Shown: one piece after another, positions 1 through 9,525 of the stretch
How positions within the stretch are numbered: position 1 is the stretch's first letter
Layout: each line of letters opens with the position of its first letter
NCBI GenBank assembly: GCA_026415135.1
Contig: JAOAHS010000021.1
Location: 1-50,987 of the forward strand
Source of the DNA: Calditerrivibrio sp.
GTDB lineage: Bacteria; Chrysiogenota; Deferribacteres; Deferribacterales; Calditerrivibrionaceae
Length of the DNA: 50,987 nt
Direction of reading: 5' to 3'
Position numbers and translations under genes: made by a program
The notes under the pieces: model-generated
Database searches by the model: none
Told to the model about the DNA's origin: nothing
Seen by the model: only the letters and a program-made list of their open reading frames with translations

Positions 1-210
1 AGGATAGATCTGACCTTGAAGATGCCAAACGCTATTTACATCATCGAATTTAAGGTAGATACGAAGGATGCCTTAGCTCAGCTAAAGGAAAAAAGATACT
101 ACGAAAAATATCTAAACCTAAATAAACCGATATTCCTTGTGGGTATAGAGTTCGACTCAAAAATAAAAAACATAGCCAGATTAGAATGGGAAATAGTTAC
201 TATCAAATGA
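1..210 (+). CDS. C-terminal fragment of a PD-(D/E)XK nuclease-domain protein (AAA-ATPase-like/DUF1703 type)
   Basis: The frame is open from base 1 and ends at TGA 208-210, so only the last ~69 residues lie in the window. The segment RIDLTLK...IYIIEFKVD followed by KEKRYYEKYL and IFLVGIEFD resembles the C-terminal PD-(D/E)XK domain of the many 'ATP-binding protein, DUF1703' families: an acidic residue in RIDL, then the E-x-K of IIEFK as presumed catalytic residues. Family members usually have an N-terminal AAA-ATPase-like region, which would lie off the left edge. These are abundant multicopy proteins of unclear role in anaerobes. The internal TTG at 16 is unlikely to be the real start because the conserved motif begins before it. 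Confidence 0.7.
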   Translation, partial: RIDLTLKMPNAIYIIEFKVDTKDALAQLKEKRYYEKYLNLNKPIFLVGIEFDSKIKNIARLEWEIVTIK

Positions 211-426
211 TTTAATTTAACGAAAGTTGCTTATATTTCATAGTCATTGAATATGAAGTCAAAAGTACTGTAAACTCCACTTATGCTAAACTCACGTATT
301 GAGCGGTTTTACTCTTCAGTAAAAATACAATACCATAACTAACTAAATCGATTCTTTATGAATGAATTTATTATCCAGACAATACTAAAAAGTGCTCCCA
401 GTAAAACAAACTTCTCCTGCAGCTAG

Positions 427-1146
427 TCACTTTTCATCTCTCTTCAATAATCTTTTGTGGGTCAAAATGTCAAGACTTTCGCCACCATGATTAAAGAGTA
501 AATCAATAACTGACAAATAGGGGACAAAATCACCGTATAATTGTCTGTATACAGGATGTTTATAATCCTGAAATTGAACTTTGATTCCATGTCTTATGAA
601 ATCTTCCTCATCAATATAATTTCTACCAGATGCCCCTTCATAAAATATATCAGCATTAAAAATCTTACAAATCTCAATTAAACGCTGAATTCTGTCTTTT
701 GTCCTCATTCCAAGCGATGATGAGAGAACGATTTGTTTATTTTTTATCCCCAAAAAAGTAATTAAGTTTAATATAAGGTACATATCAATATCTATGAGAT
801 AGTTCCATTGTCTGTTGTATGTGTCTTCAAAAAAAGAGAGATAGTCTTTCAAAAAAGGAGATTTTGAGTAACTCATTTTTATGGAATTTAAGTGTTTCCT
901 TCTCCAATTTTCCTTATTGTCAATCTTAATATCCTTAATGAGAGGATTTTGAGACAATTTTACATGCACAGGCACAGTGAGCCATTGTATGCCATTTGCG
1001 GTCTTTATGCGATTTCTATTTCTCCAACCTTCCTTGTCATATTGCACATCATCATAAATGACAAAAACATCACTTCTATAAATCTGTTCGAAAAATCCAA
1101 GCCAAGGAAGATAACCCGGTTGAAGTATGCCAATAATTTTATGCAT
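427..1146 (-). CDS. WbqC-like family protein
   Basis: This 239-residue protein begins MHKIIGILQPGYLPWLGFF and continues with DVFVIYDDVQYDKEGWRNRN, the typical N-terminal signature of the WbqC-like family (PF08889). That family is found in O-antigen and other surface-glycan loci, where it is associated with sugar acylation or aminoacylation; its biochemistry is poorly defined. It is the last gene of the minus-strand glycan locus, downstream of a radical SAM protein and a GNAT acetyltransferase, which supports a role in decorating a sugar. The frame extends upstream to a TTG at 1194, but the family homology starts at the ATG ending at 1146. Neither start has a strong ribosome-binding site, so the N-terminus is uncertain. 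Confidence 0.8.
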   Translation of the reverse strand: MHKIIGILQPGYLPWLGFFEQIYRSDVFVIYDDVQYDKEGWRNRNRIKTANGIQWLTVPVHVKLSQNPLIKDIKIDNKENWRRKHLNSIKMSYSKSPFLKDYLSFFEDTYNRQWNYLIDIDMYLILNLITFLGIKNKQIVLSSSLGMRTKDRIQRLIEICKIFNADIFYEGASGRNYIDEEDFIRHGIKVQFQDYKHPVYRQLYGDFVPYLSVIDLLFNHGGESLDILTHKRLLKRDEK

Positions 1147-1219
1147 ATTTTTACATGTAGTATTGTTAAACTGTTTAACTACTTTCCTTATCAACCAAGT
1201 TTAGCTGAAATTCCATAGT

Positions 1220-2233
1220 TCATTCACTAACATATCCTTCACAATCCTGAAAAGCAAGCGTATGCTGTCTTTTTATTTCTGCGTTTTTAACGATCTTCCA
1301 GTAGTTATGCTTCCAAGAACGGTATTTCCAGTCTGGACAATTTCTGCATAGTTCAATTTCATTTGCCCTTCTCTGAAGATGCTTTTGCCGATAATATTCA
1401 AACCCCTCACCATGCCATATCTCTTTTATACTCTTTTCATGGACATTCCCCATATCAGTAACTGCTGCTATATCAAAACCACAAACCATAACTTTTCCTC
1501 TTGAGTCTATATTTAATCTTTCAAAAATAAAAGGACATGGTATCATTTCCTTTGGTGGTAAATATGGTGTAGGATCAGCTGACTTTGAAGGATCATTTAT
1601 ACCCCAAGTGAGATACTTTCTCTTTTGAAAATTATCAACAATTGGCTCCCAAAATTTGGCAACCTCATCTATATCAACCCCTACCTGATTTACACCACTT
1701 GCTATAATCTTTGTGGGGCTTTTAATCCTGTTTCTAAGTTCAACCATACGCTTTACATTTTTAAGTAGAACACTCCAATTTAAGCCTTTTCTAACTATTG
1801 CATAAGTTTCAGGGTCAGCAGCATCTACACTAAACTCAATCATGTCTACACCAGCTTCAAGGAGCCTAATGGAATTCTCTTCATTAAACATTGAACCATT
1901 AGTAATCAATCCAACTTTCGCACCTACCATCTTTGCATACTCCATCAATTCAACAGCTTTTGGATGTAACATTGGTTCACCACCGCCTGATATTCTTATC
2001 CAAGCACCATATTGACCGCACTGGTCTGCAATGATTTTAAATGTATCATCATTCATTAGTGGTCTATCTTTGTAATCTACCCTTATGTTTGAATTTGTAT
2101 AAGGACAATTTGGACATTGTGCATTACAAATATAAACAAACGACAATACACACATCATAGGAAATTCTTGAGCTTCGGGCCTGATACCATATTGATCTAT
2201 CTTGTGCTCAATTTCGTTTACTTTTTCATTCAT
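1220..2233 (-). CDS. Radical SAM/SPASM-type protein of the glycan locus (1)
   Basis: 337 residues. CNAQCPNCPY near residue 40 is the CX3CX2C radical SAM [4Fe-4S] motif, followed by ISGGGEP, the SAM-binding GGE element. The C-terminal part has cysteines in PCPF, MVCGFD and CRNCPDW, as in SPASM auxiliary-cluster domains. Such proteins act on peptides or on sugar/amino-acid substrates; the substrate here is unknown. The start is placed at the ATG ending at 2233, which has GAGGA 7 bases upstream; the longer frame to 2254 overlaps the GNAT gene and lacks that signal. It shares architecture with the second radical SAM protein at 4937-5899, and both sit around one AsnB gene. Confidence 0.85.
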   Translation of the reverse strand: MNEKVNEIEHKIDQYGIRPEAQEFPMMCVLSFVYICNAQCPNCPYTNSNIRVDYKDRPLMNDDTFKIIADQCGQYGAWIRISGGGEPMLHPKAVELMEYAKMVGAKVGLITNGSMFNEENSIRLLEAGVDMIEFSVDAADPETYAIVRKGLNWSVLLKNVKRMVELRNRIKSPTKIIASGVNQVGVDIDEVAKFWEPIVDNFQKRKYLTWGINDPSKSADPTPYLPPKEMIPCPFIFERLNIDSRGKVMVCGFDIAAVTDMGNVHEKSIKEIWHGEGFEYYRQKHLQRRANEIELCRNCPDWKYRSWKHNYWKIVKNAEIKRQHTLAFQDCEGYVSE

Positions 2234-2243
2234 TGTTTCTTCC

Positions 2244-2759
2244 TCAAATATCACTTATTTTGGCCATCAAAAAAACATCCTCATAATGACCATTCACAAA
2301 CCTATCCTTTTTTAAGATCCCCTCTTCCACAAAACCTGCCTTTTCAAAAGACTTCTTTGCCCTAATATTTGATGCTAAAACATAAGCATAGAGCTTATGC
2401 AAATTCATTTTGTTAAAGGCAAATAAAGATATCATTTTTAATGCTTCTGTCCCAAATCCTTTGTTTTTACCTTCACTATCACCTATAAGTATCCTCACCT
2501 CTGCCTTTCTGTGCCTATAATCAACATTATAGAGCCATACATTACCAATGTATTTATTGGTAGTTTTTTCTTCAATGGCAAATACCACAATGTTTTGATT
2601 TTGCTGAATCGAATCATACCATCTTTCATGTTCAATCTCAGTCACTGGTAAAACCCTATCAACTAATGAGGCTATCTCACCATCATTAACCCATTGTCGA
2701 TATATCTCAATATCTCTCTTTTCAAAAGGACGAAGTATAATTTTATCTCCTTTATACAT
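2244..2759 (-). CDS. GNAT-family N-acetyltransferase (RimJ/RimL-like)
   Basis: 171 residues from the ATG at 2759, which has GAGG about 7 bases upstream. ILRPFEKRDIEIYRQWVND at the N-terminus, EVRILIGDSEGKNKGFGTEA (acetyl-CoA-binding motif A with a degenerate Q/RxxGxG/A) and ASNIRAKKSFEKAGFVEEG (motif B) define a GNAT of the RimJ/RimL type. Relatives in glycan loci acetylate amino sugars, as PseH does in pseudaminate synthesis. Acetylation of an amino sugar made by the aminotransferase at 10814-11944 is a reasonable inference, but protein or small-molecule targets cannot be excluded. It ends just upstream of the radical SAM gene, suggesting co-transcription. Confidence 0.85.
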   Translation of the reverse strand: MYKGDKIILRPFEKRDIEIYRQWVNDGEIASLVDRVLPVTEIEHERWYDSIQQNQNIVVFAIEEKTTNKYIGNVWLYNVDYRHRKAEVRILIGDSEGKNKGFGTEALKMISLFAFNKMNLHKLYAYVLASNIRAKKSFEKAGFVEEGILKKDRFVNGHYEDVFLMAKISDI

Positions 2760-3004
2760 AATTAACCTCAATTTTTAATCCTTACCCATTTATAACTTTT
2801 TCAGTATTGCATAAATCTCTTTACACCACATAATTCTTTTGCATCATTTACATAATACTCATCAAAAGTTATCCCGTCTTTTACACTTAAAATGAAAATC
2901 CTATAACTTTATATAAACAATCTAAATATACATTTAGCTAAAGCAATTAATAAACTAAATACTAAATTGAGAATAAAGGTATCCAACTTTTTTCGATTAG
3001 CTTA

Positions 3005-4861
3005 CTACCCAAAATACCTCTCCCACCAAACTTGAAACATCATAAGATTCCAAACTCTGCCTGCAAATGCCTTGTTACCACTGTGATATTGATTAAGCAA
3101 CTCATTTATATAGTTAACATTTAGTAAATCATGTTTTTTTAATCTATTATATGATAATATATCTTTAGTGTAATCTCTCAACTTGTCAACCATCCAATCA
3201 AAAATTGGCAAAACAAAGCCTTCTTTTGGTCTCTTTGTAATACCATGAGGTAAAAGAGGTTCTACAGCCTTTTTTAGTATATCTTTTACATTCCCATTTT
3301 TTATCTTCATTTCACCAGGAATAGTCGCTACAAATTCTACAAGCCTATAATCAAGAAAAGGAGAGCGGATCTCAACCGAGTGTGCCATTGAAAGGAAATC
3401 AACAAAAGCAAGCACCTGATCAGGTAGCTGGGTATTCCATTCAAATTCAAGTATTTTATTGAGAGCATCCTTAGCAGTCAATACCTTAAAACTATTCTTT
3501 AGTAGTGATAATGTGCTTATGCTGCCTATATTTGATTTGAAATTATCCGAAATGAGGTAGTTCTTTTCCTCATCTGAAAACAAATAAAGATAATATCTCC
3601 AAAGAACATCATCTCCTTGAGATTTTTCATAAAGCTCTTTAAGAAAATTTACATCACAAGGGGCAAAAAAACCAGCTTTATCTGCTTCATCTACATTCCC
3701 CCTAATCCTTGCCTCTTTGTATCTTTGCATAGGTTGAGCTAAACGATGAGAAAGATAACTGCCGAATAGTTCATCTGCACCATCGCCTGAAAGGGCAACT
3801 TTCACATGTCTGCTGATGAGTTTTGTAAGAAAGTATGTAGAAATAGTACCAGAAAAAGGTTGATCAAACGCATATATAACATTTTCTATATCATTAACTA
3901 ACTCTCTATAAGACATTATATACTCATAATGCTCCGTTTTAAAAGTTTCCGAAACCTTACGAGCATAGTTTAGATCAGCTTCTTTATTCTTTAATTCATC
4001 TTCATATCCAAGAGAAAAGGTCTTTATAGGTTTATCAGAAAATCTTGTCATTAATGCAACTACTGTACTTGAGTCAACACCACCACTTAAGTATGCTCCA
4101 AAGGGCACATCACATATCATCCTTAACCGAGTCGCATCCTCAAGCAATCTGATTATACCTTTTGTAGCATCTAGTTCCGTAATAGAGTAATTCTCGTTAA
4201 ATTTAATCCTCCACCATCTCTTTTTTTCAATCATACCATTTTGCCATACAAGCATCTCTCCAGGCAAAAGTGACCAAATGTCTTTAAAAGCAGTAAACGG
4301 TGCGGGTATATTTTTAAAGGTAAAGTAATGGTACAGTGCCTCATAATTCGGCTCTTTTTTATAATGGGGATGTGCAAGTAATGCTTTTATTTCTGAACCA
4401 AAAATTAGATTTTCCCCTATCAAACAATAAAAGAGTGGTTTGACTCCCATCCTATCTCGTATCAGATAAAGTCTTTTAAGCGATTTGTCCCAAAGTGCTA
4501 TGGCAAACATGCCGTTAATTTTATGGGGAAAAGATTCACCATATTCCTCAAACAAGTGAACAATTAATTCAGTATCTGAATGATTTGTATAAAACTTATG
4601 ACCCTTCTCAACAAGTTCTTGTCGTAATGCTTGAAAGTTATATATTTCACCGTTGAACACCGTCCAGAGGCTTTTATCTTCGTTATGAATAGGTTGTTTA
4701 CCTGATTGCAAGTCAAGTATACTCAGTCGTCGCACCCCTAAATTGATAAAATTATCGGTATAGTATCCATCATCATCGGGGCCACGATGTGAGACCAGAT
4801 CTGTTATTTGTTTTAAAGTTTCAAGATCAGATTTTCCAGTAAATCCACAAATTCCACACAT
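3005..4861 (-). CDS. asnB: Asparagine synthase (glutamine-hydrolysing), AsnB type (1)
   Basis: 618 residues. MCGICGF places Cys2 as the N-terminal nucleophile of a class II glutamine amidotransferase; HRGPDDDGY and VFNGEIYN are glutaminase signatures. LSGGVDSS (about residue 260) is the ATP-pyrophosphatase loop, and LSGDGADELFGSY completes the synthetase domain. Family members make asparagine or, in glycan and secondary-metabolite loci, amidate carboxyl groups such as uronic acids. The location between two radical SAM genes in a polysaccharide locus, with a second AsnB homologue 2.6 kb away, favours glycan amidation for at least one copy. No clear ribosome-binding site precedes the ATG, but the Met-Cys start is fixed by the mechanism. 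Confidence 0.92.
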   Translation of the reverse strand: MCGICGFTGKSDLETLKQITDLVSHRGPDDDGYYTDNFINLGVRRLSILDLQSGKQPIHNEDKSLWTVFNGEIYNFQALRQELVEKGHKFYTNHSDTELIVHLFEEYGESFPHKINGMFAIALWDKSLKRLYLIRDRMGVKPLFYCLIGENLIFGSEIKALLAHPHYKKEPNYEALYHYFTFKNIPAPFTAFKDIWSLLPGEMLVWQNGMIEKKRWWRIKFNENYSITELDATKGIIRLLEDATRLRMICDVPFGAYLSGGVDSSTVVALMTRFSDKPIKTFSLGYEDELKNKEADLNYARKVSETFKTEHYEYIMSYRELVNDIENVIYAFDQPFSGTISTYFLTKLISRHVKVALSGDGADELFGSYLSHRLAQPMQRYKEARIRGNVDEADKAGFFAPCDVNFLKELYEKSQGDDVLWRYYLYLFSDEEKNYLISDNFKSNIGSISTLSLLKNSFKVLTAKDALNKILEFEWNTQLPDQVLAFVDFLSMAHSVEIRSPFLDYRLVEFVATIPGEMKIKNGNVKDILKKAVEPLLPHGITKRPKEGFVLPIFDWMVDKLRDYTKDILSYNRLKKHDLLNVNYINELLNQYHSGNKAFAGRVWNLMMFQVWWERYFG

Positions 4862-4936
4862 AGTTAAAAGTCATAAAAAGAAATAACTTACTTCAAATAC
4901 ATTTCTTGGTATGTCTAGCCGTTAAACTGTCTACAA

Positions 4937-5899
4937 TTATTTGTTATCCATACTGCAATAATCTGATCTAGCCGATTGCCAATCCTTACAATCTCTGCAC
5001 ATAGGAGGAAGCTCATTGTATCTACCTTCTATGTGAAGCTTTCGCAGAACCTTCAGCTGATTTTGCCAAACTGATTTAAGACTTTCTTTTGTAACATTGC
5101 CTACAACCACTTTTGCATCAAGATCAACGGGACAGAGTACTACTCTACCATCATCAGCAATTGACATGGTTTGCATTAACCAATGACAAGGCCATCTATC
5201 CTTATTCCCAAAAATCTGGTTAGGAGCATCAATACTCCCTGCCCAACTGACCTTAGGTCTAATCTTTGCAGTTACCCCTTGACTTGTCCAAAATTTTATA
5301 AACTCCTCTTTCTCATCTACATTCTCATCCATTTCAACAAACTGAACAACTACTTTTGGATGAGTAACTGAAAGTTCTTTTTTAAGCCGTATTAACGTAA
5401 GAATATTGTTTACAGTCTTATTATAATCACCTCCAACCCTCAATTTTGCATAAGTCTCAGGTGTTACAGCATCAACCCCAAAATAGATAGCATCAAGTCG
5501 TGAATCAATAAGTTCTTTTGCTGCATTTTCATCCATTAAGCAACCATTCGAATTTAGAACAATATCTGTAAGCCCCTTTTCTTTACCATATTTAATCATG
5601 TCAAAAATTGAAGGTTTCGTATTTTTTATAACAAAGGGATCACCAAAAAATACCATCCATACTCTCGTATCTTTATTATTTTCTGCGATCTCATCAAGTA
5701 TTTTTGTCACCAACTCCCACTTCATTATACCTTTTTTACGGGTCATATTTTTATGAACACACATAGAACATCTCAAATTACAAAAACTTACAGTATCAAT
5801 AAGTACAACTTTTGGAAACTCTATTATCTCATCAAGCCTACCTGCCTCTTTCTGCGACTTCATAATGAGTTCTTTTTGTAATATCTTAACTTTTGTCAT
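4937..5899 (-). CDS. Radical SAM/SPASM-type protein of the glycan locus (2)
   Basis: 320 residues with the radical SAM motif CNLRCSMCVHK near residue 40 (CX3CX2C). Further cysteines lie in PCHWLM, VVLCPVD and MCRDCKDW, matching a SPASM-like C-terminal region. It resembles the other radical SAM protein of the locus in length and in its C-terminal CxxC-DW signature. The expected GGE element appears as FFGDP, a variant of the SAM-binding strand. The start ATG at 5899 is preceded by GGGGA. The substrate cannot be assigned from the sequence; proximity to two AsnB homologues suggests modification of a sugar or sugar-linked amino acid. Confidence 0.85.
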   Translation of the reverse strand: MTKVKILQKELIMKSQKEAGRLDEIIEFPKVVLIDTVSFCNLRCSMCVHKNMTRKKGIMKWELVTKILDEIAENNKDTRVWMVFFGDPFVIKNTKPSIFDMIKYGKEKGLTDIVLNSNGCLMDENAAKELIDSRLDAIYFGVDAVTPETYAKLRVGGDYNKTVNNILTLIRLKKELSVTHPKVVVQFVEMDENVDEKEEFIKFWTSQGVTAKIRPKVSWAGSIDAPNQIFGNKDRWPCHWLMQTMSIADDGRVVLCPVDLDAKVVVGNVTKESLKSVWQNQLKVLRKLHIEGRYNELPPMCRDCKDWQSARSDYCSMDNK

Positions 5900-6005
5900 G
5901 ATGATTTCCCCAATAATTTATATTTCTGCATCATTTCTTATTACCTTTAAATCTAAAAATCAATTAACACGTACGTTTATCCTCAATAAGATATTAAAAT
6001 AAATT

Positions 6006-6084
6006 GACTATTTTGATAAAGAGATTCAATGCTCCGCCTTTCTCAGCTACATTATAAGCTGAGCAAGAATAGACTATTTTGATA
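6006..6084. repeat. 13-base direct repeat pair flanking the inverted repeat
   Basis: GACTATTTTGATA occurs exactly at 6006-6018 and again at 6072-6084, 66 bases apart, bracketing the 6042-6063 inverted repeat. Exact repeats of this length are less likely by chance than most short matches, but AT-rich spacers generate them. No mobile element lies between the copies. Confidence 0.6.
6042..6063. repeat. Perfect 7-bp inverted repeat (CTCAGCT/AGCTGAG, 8-base loop)
   Basis: CTCAGCT at 6042-6048 pairs with AGCTGAG at 6057-6063 around an 8-base AT-rich loop. There is no T tract on either strand, so it is not a canonical Rho-independent terminator. It lies between the flanking copies of a 13-base direct repeat, so it could be a protein-binding site, a weak terminator for the 12982-6410 transcript, or chance. 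Confidence 0.5.
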
Positions 6085-6409
6085 GTGAAACTTAGTAATA
6101 GATTGCGTTTTTAATATATACATTTTCTATTTTTGTCAATACAAAACAAAAAGGAACAGATATTAACCAAAAGATTAAACAAACAAAGCAGTTACCTACT
6201 TAACCTGATTAAAATAGTATAAGAAAAAGATTCTTCTATTTTTATGTGAAAATCATCAGAGTATTTCACAGGCTACATTCATAAAAGTATTAAATAAAAA
6301 ATATCTTCATCCAGAACAGATTAAAACAAACCTTGAAAAATAAAACAAACAGAAAAAATCACTGTAACATCTTTTTGATAACTAAATATCTTATGAAAAA
6401 ATACCAGAT

Positions 6410-7474
6410 TTAGTAAAACTTCTTAATAATATCATCATACTTTTTTTTCTGATAGTTGTAATCCAAAAGTTTTATTACATCTTCATTAAGCACCGGTCTA
6501 ATTGATTTATTATTAATAATCCAGATCATACTTTGAACCAATTCTTCAACTGTTTCAAAAAAAAGTACATTTTTGTAGACTTCCAAATAATTAATATGAG
6601 CAGAGCTTTTTCTATAAATTGGCCATGTTCCTATTGCTAAAGCTTCCATTAAGCTTTGTGAAAATCCATCAAATCTACATGCTGAAATAACAGCCCAGCT
6701 TTTTTTAATATACATAGGCATATCTTCGTACCTAACATCAACCCATTCAACATTATTTTCCAATCCAAATTCACGTACAAATTTTTTAAGAAAAAGATAG
6801 TAACTTTCAACCTTGCGGTGAAGACTAACTATAAGCTTAATATCTATATTATAAAAATTTTTAAATATATTAATAGCATATAAAATTATCTCTTTCTCAT
6901 ATAACGGCTGACAGCTTCTAATACAAAAGAAGGTTGGTATTTCCTCTTTTTTAAAATCATAGGAACTTCTTATAAAACTTTCAGATACACCCCAAGACAA
7001 AATCTCTATTTTAGATCTTTTTACCTTTGGAAAATTGTTTAAAAGCATCTTTTCCATTTCATTTGACTTAACAGTAATAATCCTTGATTTTTTCAATAGA
7101 ATATTGGTAAAAATTTTTTTATAACCTTTAGCATCTTGATTTGTATCTATGTCGCCTCCCATAGTATGAACGATTACTCTTCTCCCCCAAAAACTGATAG
7201 CTAACGATTGTAAAATTCTGCTTCCCCAATGTACGATAATTATCTCCGGTTTTACAATCAGAAGTATAAACATTGTAATAAAAAAATTTACAATATAATT
7301 TAATAACTTATATTTCGTACTAAACTGATTATACACCTTCATACCTTCATAGAATTCTATTTTCTCATCACTTATATCATTTATGATGACAACCTTTTTT
7401 TGGGCGATTTCCTTTAACATTTTGACTCTCTCTCTTATTAAAGGGCTTTTTAAGTTACCAAACACAACCATCAT
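6410..7474 (-). CDS. Glycosyltransferase, GT4-like (GT-B fold)
   Basis: 354 residues. The C-terminal half has VSACRFDGFSQSLMEALAIGTWPIY, the E-x7-E-like nucleotide-sugar-binding region of GT4 glycosyltransferases. The N-terminal half is divergent and carries a hydrophobic stretch (about residues 60-75, FFITMFILLIV) that may bind the membrane. VHWGSRIL and HTMGGDID mark the acceptor-side Rossmann domain. The start ATG at 7474 overlaps the TGA of the upstream asparagine synthase gene as ATGA, indicating translational coupling. Donor and acceptor sugars cannot be deduced. Confidence 0.82.
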   Translation of the reverse strand: MMVVFGNLKSPLIRERVKMLKEIAQKKVVIINDISDEKIEFYEGMKVYNQFSTKYKLLNYIVNFFITMFILLIVKPEIIIVHWGSRILQSLAISFWGRRVIVHTMGGDIDTNQDAKGYKKIFTNILLKKSRIITVKSNEMEKMLLNNFPKVKRSKIEILSWGVSESFIRSSYDFKKEEIPTFFCIRSCQPLYEKEIILYAINIFKNFYNIDIKLIVSLHRKVESYYLFLKKFVREFGLENNVEWVDVRYEDMPMYIKKSWAVISACRFDGFSQSLMEALAIGTWPIYRKSSAHINYLEVYKNVLFFETVEELVQSMIWIINNKSIRPVLNEDVIKLLDYNYQKKKYDDIIKKFY

Positions 7475-9240
7475 ACAAAGGAACAAGCCTTATATTTTTC
7501 TAAAAATCTATTTAAAACTAACATTGAAAAAGCTGAAATACTTAGTCTATCAGGATTTTTATCTAAGATTTGCATGAAGGCATTTCCTGTTTTAACTATA
7601 CCACTTTTAATAAGTAAAGACTCTTTTGAATTAAAAACAAACTTAATTTCATCATAAAACTTTTTTTTCTGTCGAATCCAGTATCCAATTGGTGGATTAA
7701 ACCCATGTTTTTCTCTATTCAATATTTTTTCTGGTATGATCCTTCTAAAGGCTCTTTTCAATAAAAACTTAGGCTCAGATGTAGGCAAAACCTCACTGTA
7801 AACCAACGATTCTGAGAATTTTAGCAATTCATTAGAAATAAATCCTGCCCTACCTTCCACTCCATATGCCATAGTCATTCTATCAAGTTTTACCATCATT
7901 TCGTTAGGAAGATAGAATTCCCTATCTAAATCTATAAAATATTTTGGATTAGCCCTTTTCCAATCGGTCATTAAAAATCGATTAGAAGAAGCACAATCTT
8001 TAAACAACTCCATATTCAAAAAAAATTTTTTTTCATTGTCGAAACAATAGTAATGCCATCCTTTGGGTTTATAATGAAATATGTATGATTGATAATTATA
8101 CTTTGCTTTCAAATGCCATATATAACCTCCAAAAAGTTCATCAGCACCATCGCCAGAAATTATGACCTTCACCCCAACATCTTTAGCTAATTTCGACAAT
8201 AACATTATTCCAATGCCAGAAATCGAACCAAAAGGTTGATCAGAGAAATCAACAAAACTGTCAAGATTTTCTAAAAAATCTTTTTCTCCTAACATTAATT
8301 TATAATGTTCAGACTTTATATAATCAGATACTAAATCCGAAAAATAACTTTCATTGGAAAATTTATGATATACATCAAAATTATCTTTAAATCCTACACT
8401 AAAGGTATTAATTTTTCCATACAGTCTATTCAGCAAAATTGAAACAATAGTACTATCCAATCCACCACTCAAAAAAGAACCGATTTTCACATCAGATATA
8501 CTCCTGTTTACAATATTTTTTAAAACTAACTCTTCTGTTGTTTTTATCAAATCTCTTTTATCAACTGGATCAACACAAAAATCTATTTTCAAATAATCAA
8601 GACTATATTTATTCATATCATAAACACCATAAAAACCCCTCTGCACAGCAAAGATATTTCTAAAAATCGTATAGTTTTCAGGGATAAATGAAAAAGTTAA
8701 TAGGTCATAAATTGCCTGATAGTTCAATCCAAACTTTATATATTTTGTAGAAGATATTATAGTTTGTATTTTAGATGATATTATCAACACATTTTTAGCT
8801 CTATCATGATACAAATATAATGGTTTTTCCCCCATTTTATCTCTTCCAAATATCAATAAACCTTTTTTGATATCGATAATAACAATTGAAAACATACCAT
8901 CTAATAATTTAAAAAAATCTCTCTCAAATTTTTGATAAAGCAACAAAATAACTTCAGTATCACTGTTTGTTTCACATTTTAAACCGTATCGATGTTTAAG
9001 TTCAACATAATTAAATATTTCACCATTAAACAAAACATAAACCCCATTTTTAGACATAGGTTGATTAGCCTTGTCAGATAAATCAATAATTTTTAATCTA
9101 GTGTGACAAACAAAAATATTTATGTCATTATAATTAAAATTAAAAGAATTTTGATAATCAGGCCCACGATGAATTAAAGATTGAATCACTTTATTCCTAT
9201 CAACTTCTTCTAAATTAAGTGAAACAAATATTCCGCACAT
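7471..9240 (-). CDS. Asparagine synthase-type amidotransferase (2)
   Basis: 589 residues starting MCGIFVSL, so Cys2 is the glutaminase nucleophile; HRGPDYQNS and LFNGEIFNYVE follow. The synthetase loop is LSGGLDSTIV, with ISGDGADELFGGY further on. It is shorter and clearly divergent from the AsnB at 3005-4861, and it is coupled by an ATGA overlap to a glycosyltransferase. That arrangement is typical of amidotransferases that amidate sugar acids in O-antigens (WbpS-like) rather than those dedicated to free asparagine. The role is inferred from context; catalytic residues appear intact. Confidence 0.88.
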   Translation of the reverse strand: MCGIFVSLNLEEVDRNKVIQSLIHRGPDYQNSFNFNYNDINIFVCHTRLKIIDLSDKANQPMSKNGVYVLFNGEIFNYVELKHRYGLKCETNSDTEVILLLYQKFERDFFKLLDGMFSIVIIDIKKGLLIFGRDKMGEKPLYLYHDRAKNVLIISSKIQTIISSTKYIKFGLNYQAIYDLLTFSFIPENYTIFRNIFAVQRGFYGVYDMNKYSLDYLKIDFCVDPVDKRDLIKTTEELVLKNIVNRSISDVKIGSFLSGGLDSTIVSILLNRLYGKINTFSVGFKDNFDVYHKFSNESYFSDLVSDYIKSEHYKLMLGEKDFLENLDSFVDFSDQPFGSISGIGIMLLSKLAKDVGVKVIISGDGADELFGGYIWHLKAKYNYQSYIFHYKPKGWHYYCFDNEKKFFLNMELFKDCASSNRFLMTDWKRANPKYFIDLDREFYLPNEMMVKLDRMTMAYGVEGRAGFISNELLKFSESLVYSEVLPTSEPKFLLKRAFRRIIPEKILNREKHGFNPPIGYWIRQKKKFYDEIKFVFNSKESLLIKSGIVKTGNAFMQILDKNPDRLSISAFSMLVLNRFLEKYKACSFV

Positions 9241-9525
9241 AACAACCTGAAGACATCATTTTTATAATCATAATACCATACCATAGTTTTTTCAACAAGT
9301 TTTATTCAGATTTTATTAACACTTTAATGTTGATTTAATTTAATTTAAACCAATTATCCCAGGAATATTTCCTCGAACTATCAATATGTCGAAAAAAATT
9401 TAGCTTCATATTAAACAAGGTATCAAATTAATGTCTTAACTAATTTTTAATTATTAAAACATTGGAGAAAAATAATAATCATCCTATTAAATAAACCTAA
9501 CTTCGTTTCACCAGCTTTATAAATA

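Larger units (their letters stand above)
5900..6409. other. AT-rich intergenic region without a recognised gene
   Basis: About 510 bases separate the radical SAM gene from the glycosyltransferase gene. No convincing coding frame was seen. It holds a 7-bp inverted repeat at 6042-6063 and a 13-base direct repeat at 6006-6018 and 6072-6084, listed separately. It may contain the promoter of the 5899 gene and the end of the upstream transcription unit. Confidence 0.6.

Noticed and set aside
892-1218. Plus-strand open frame opposite the WbqC-like gene
   Set aside because: It is a shadow of the conserved minus-strand WbqC-like frame, with no recognisable protein motif.
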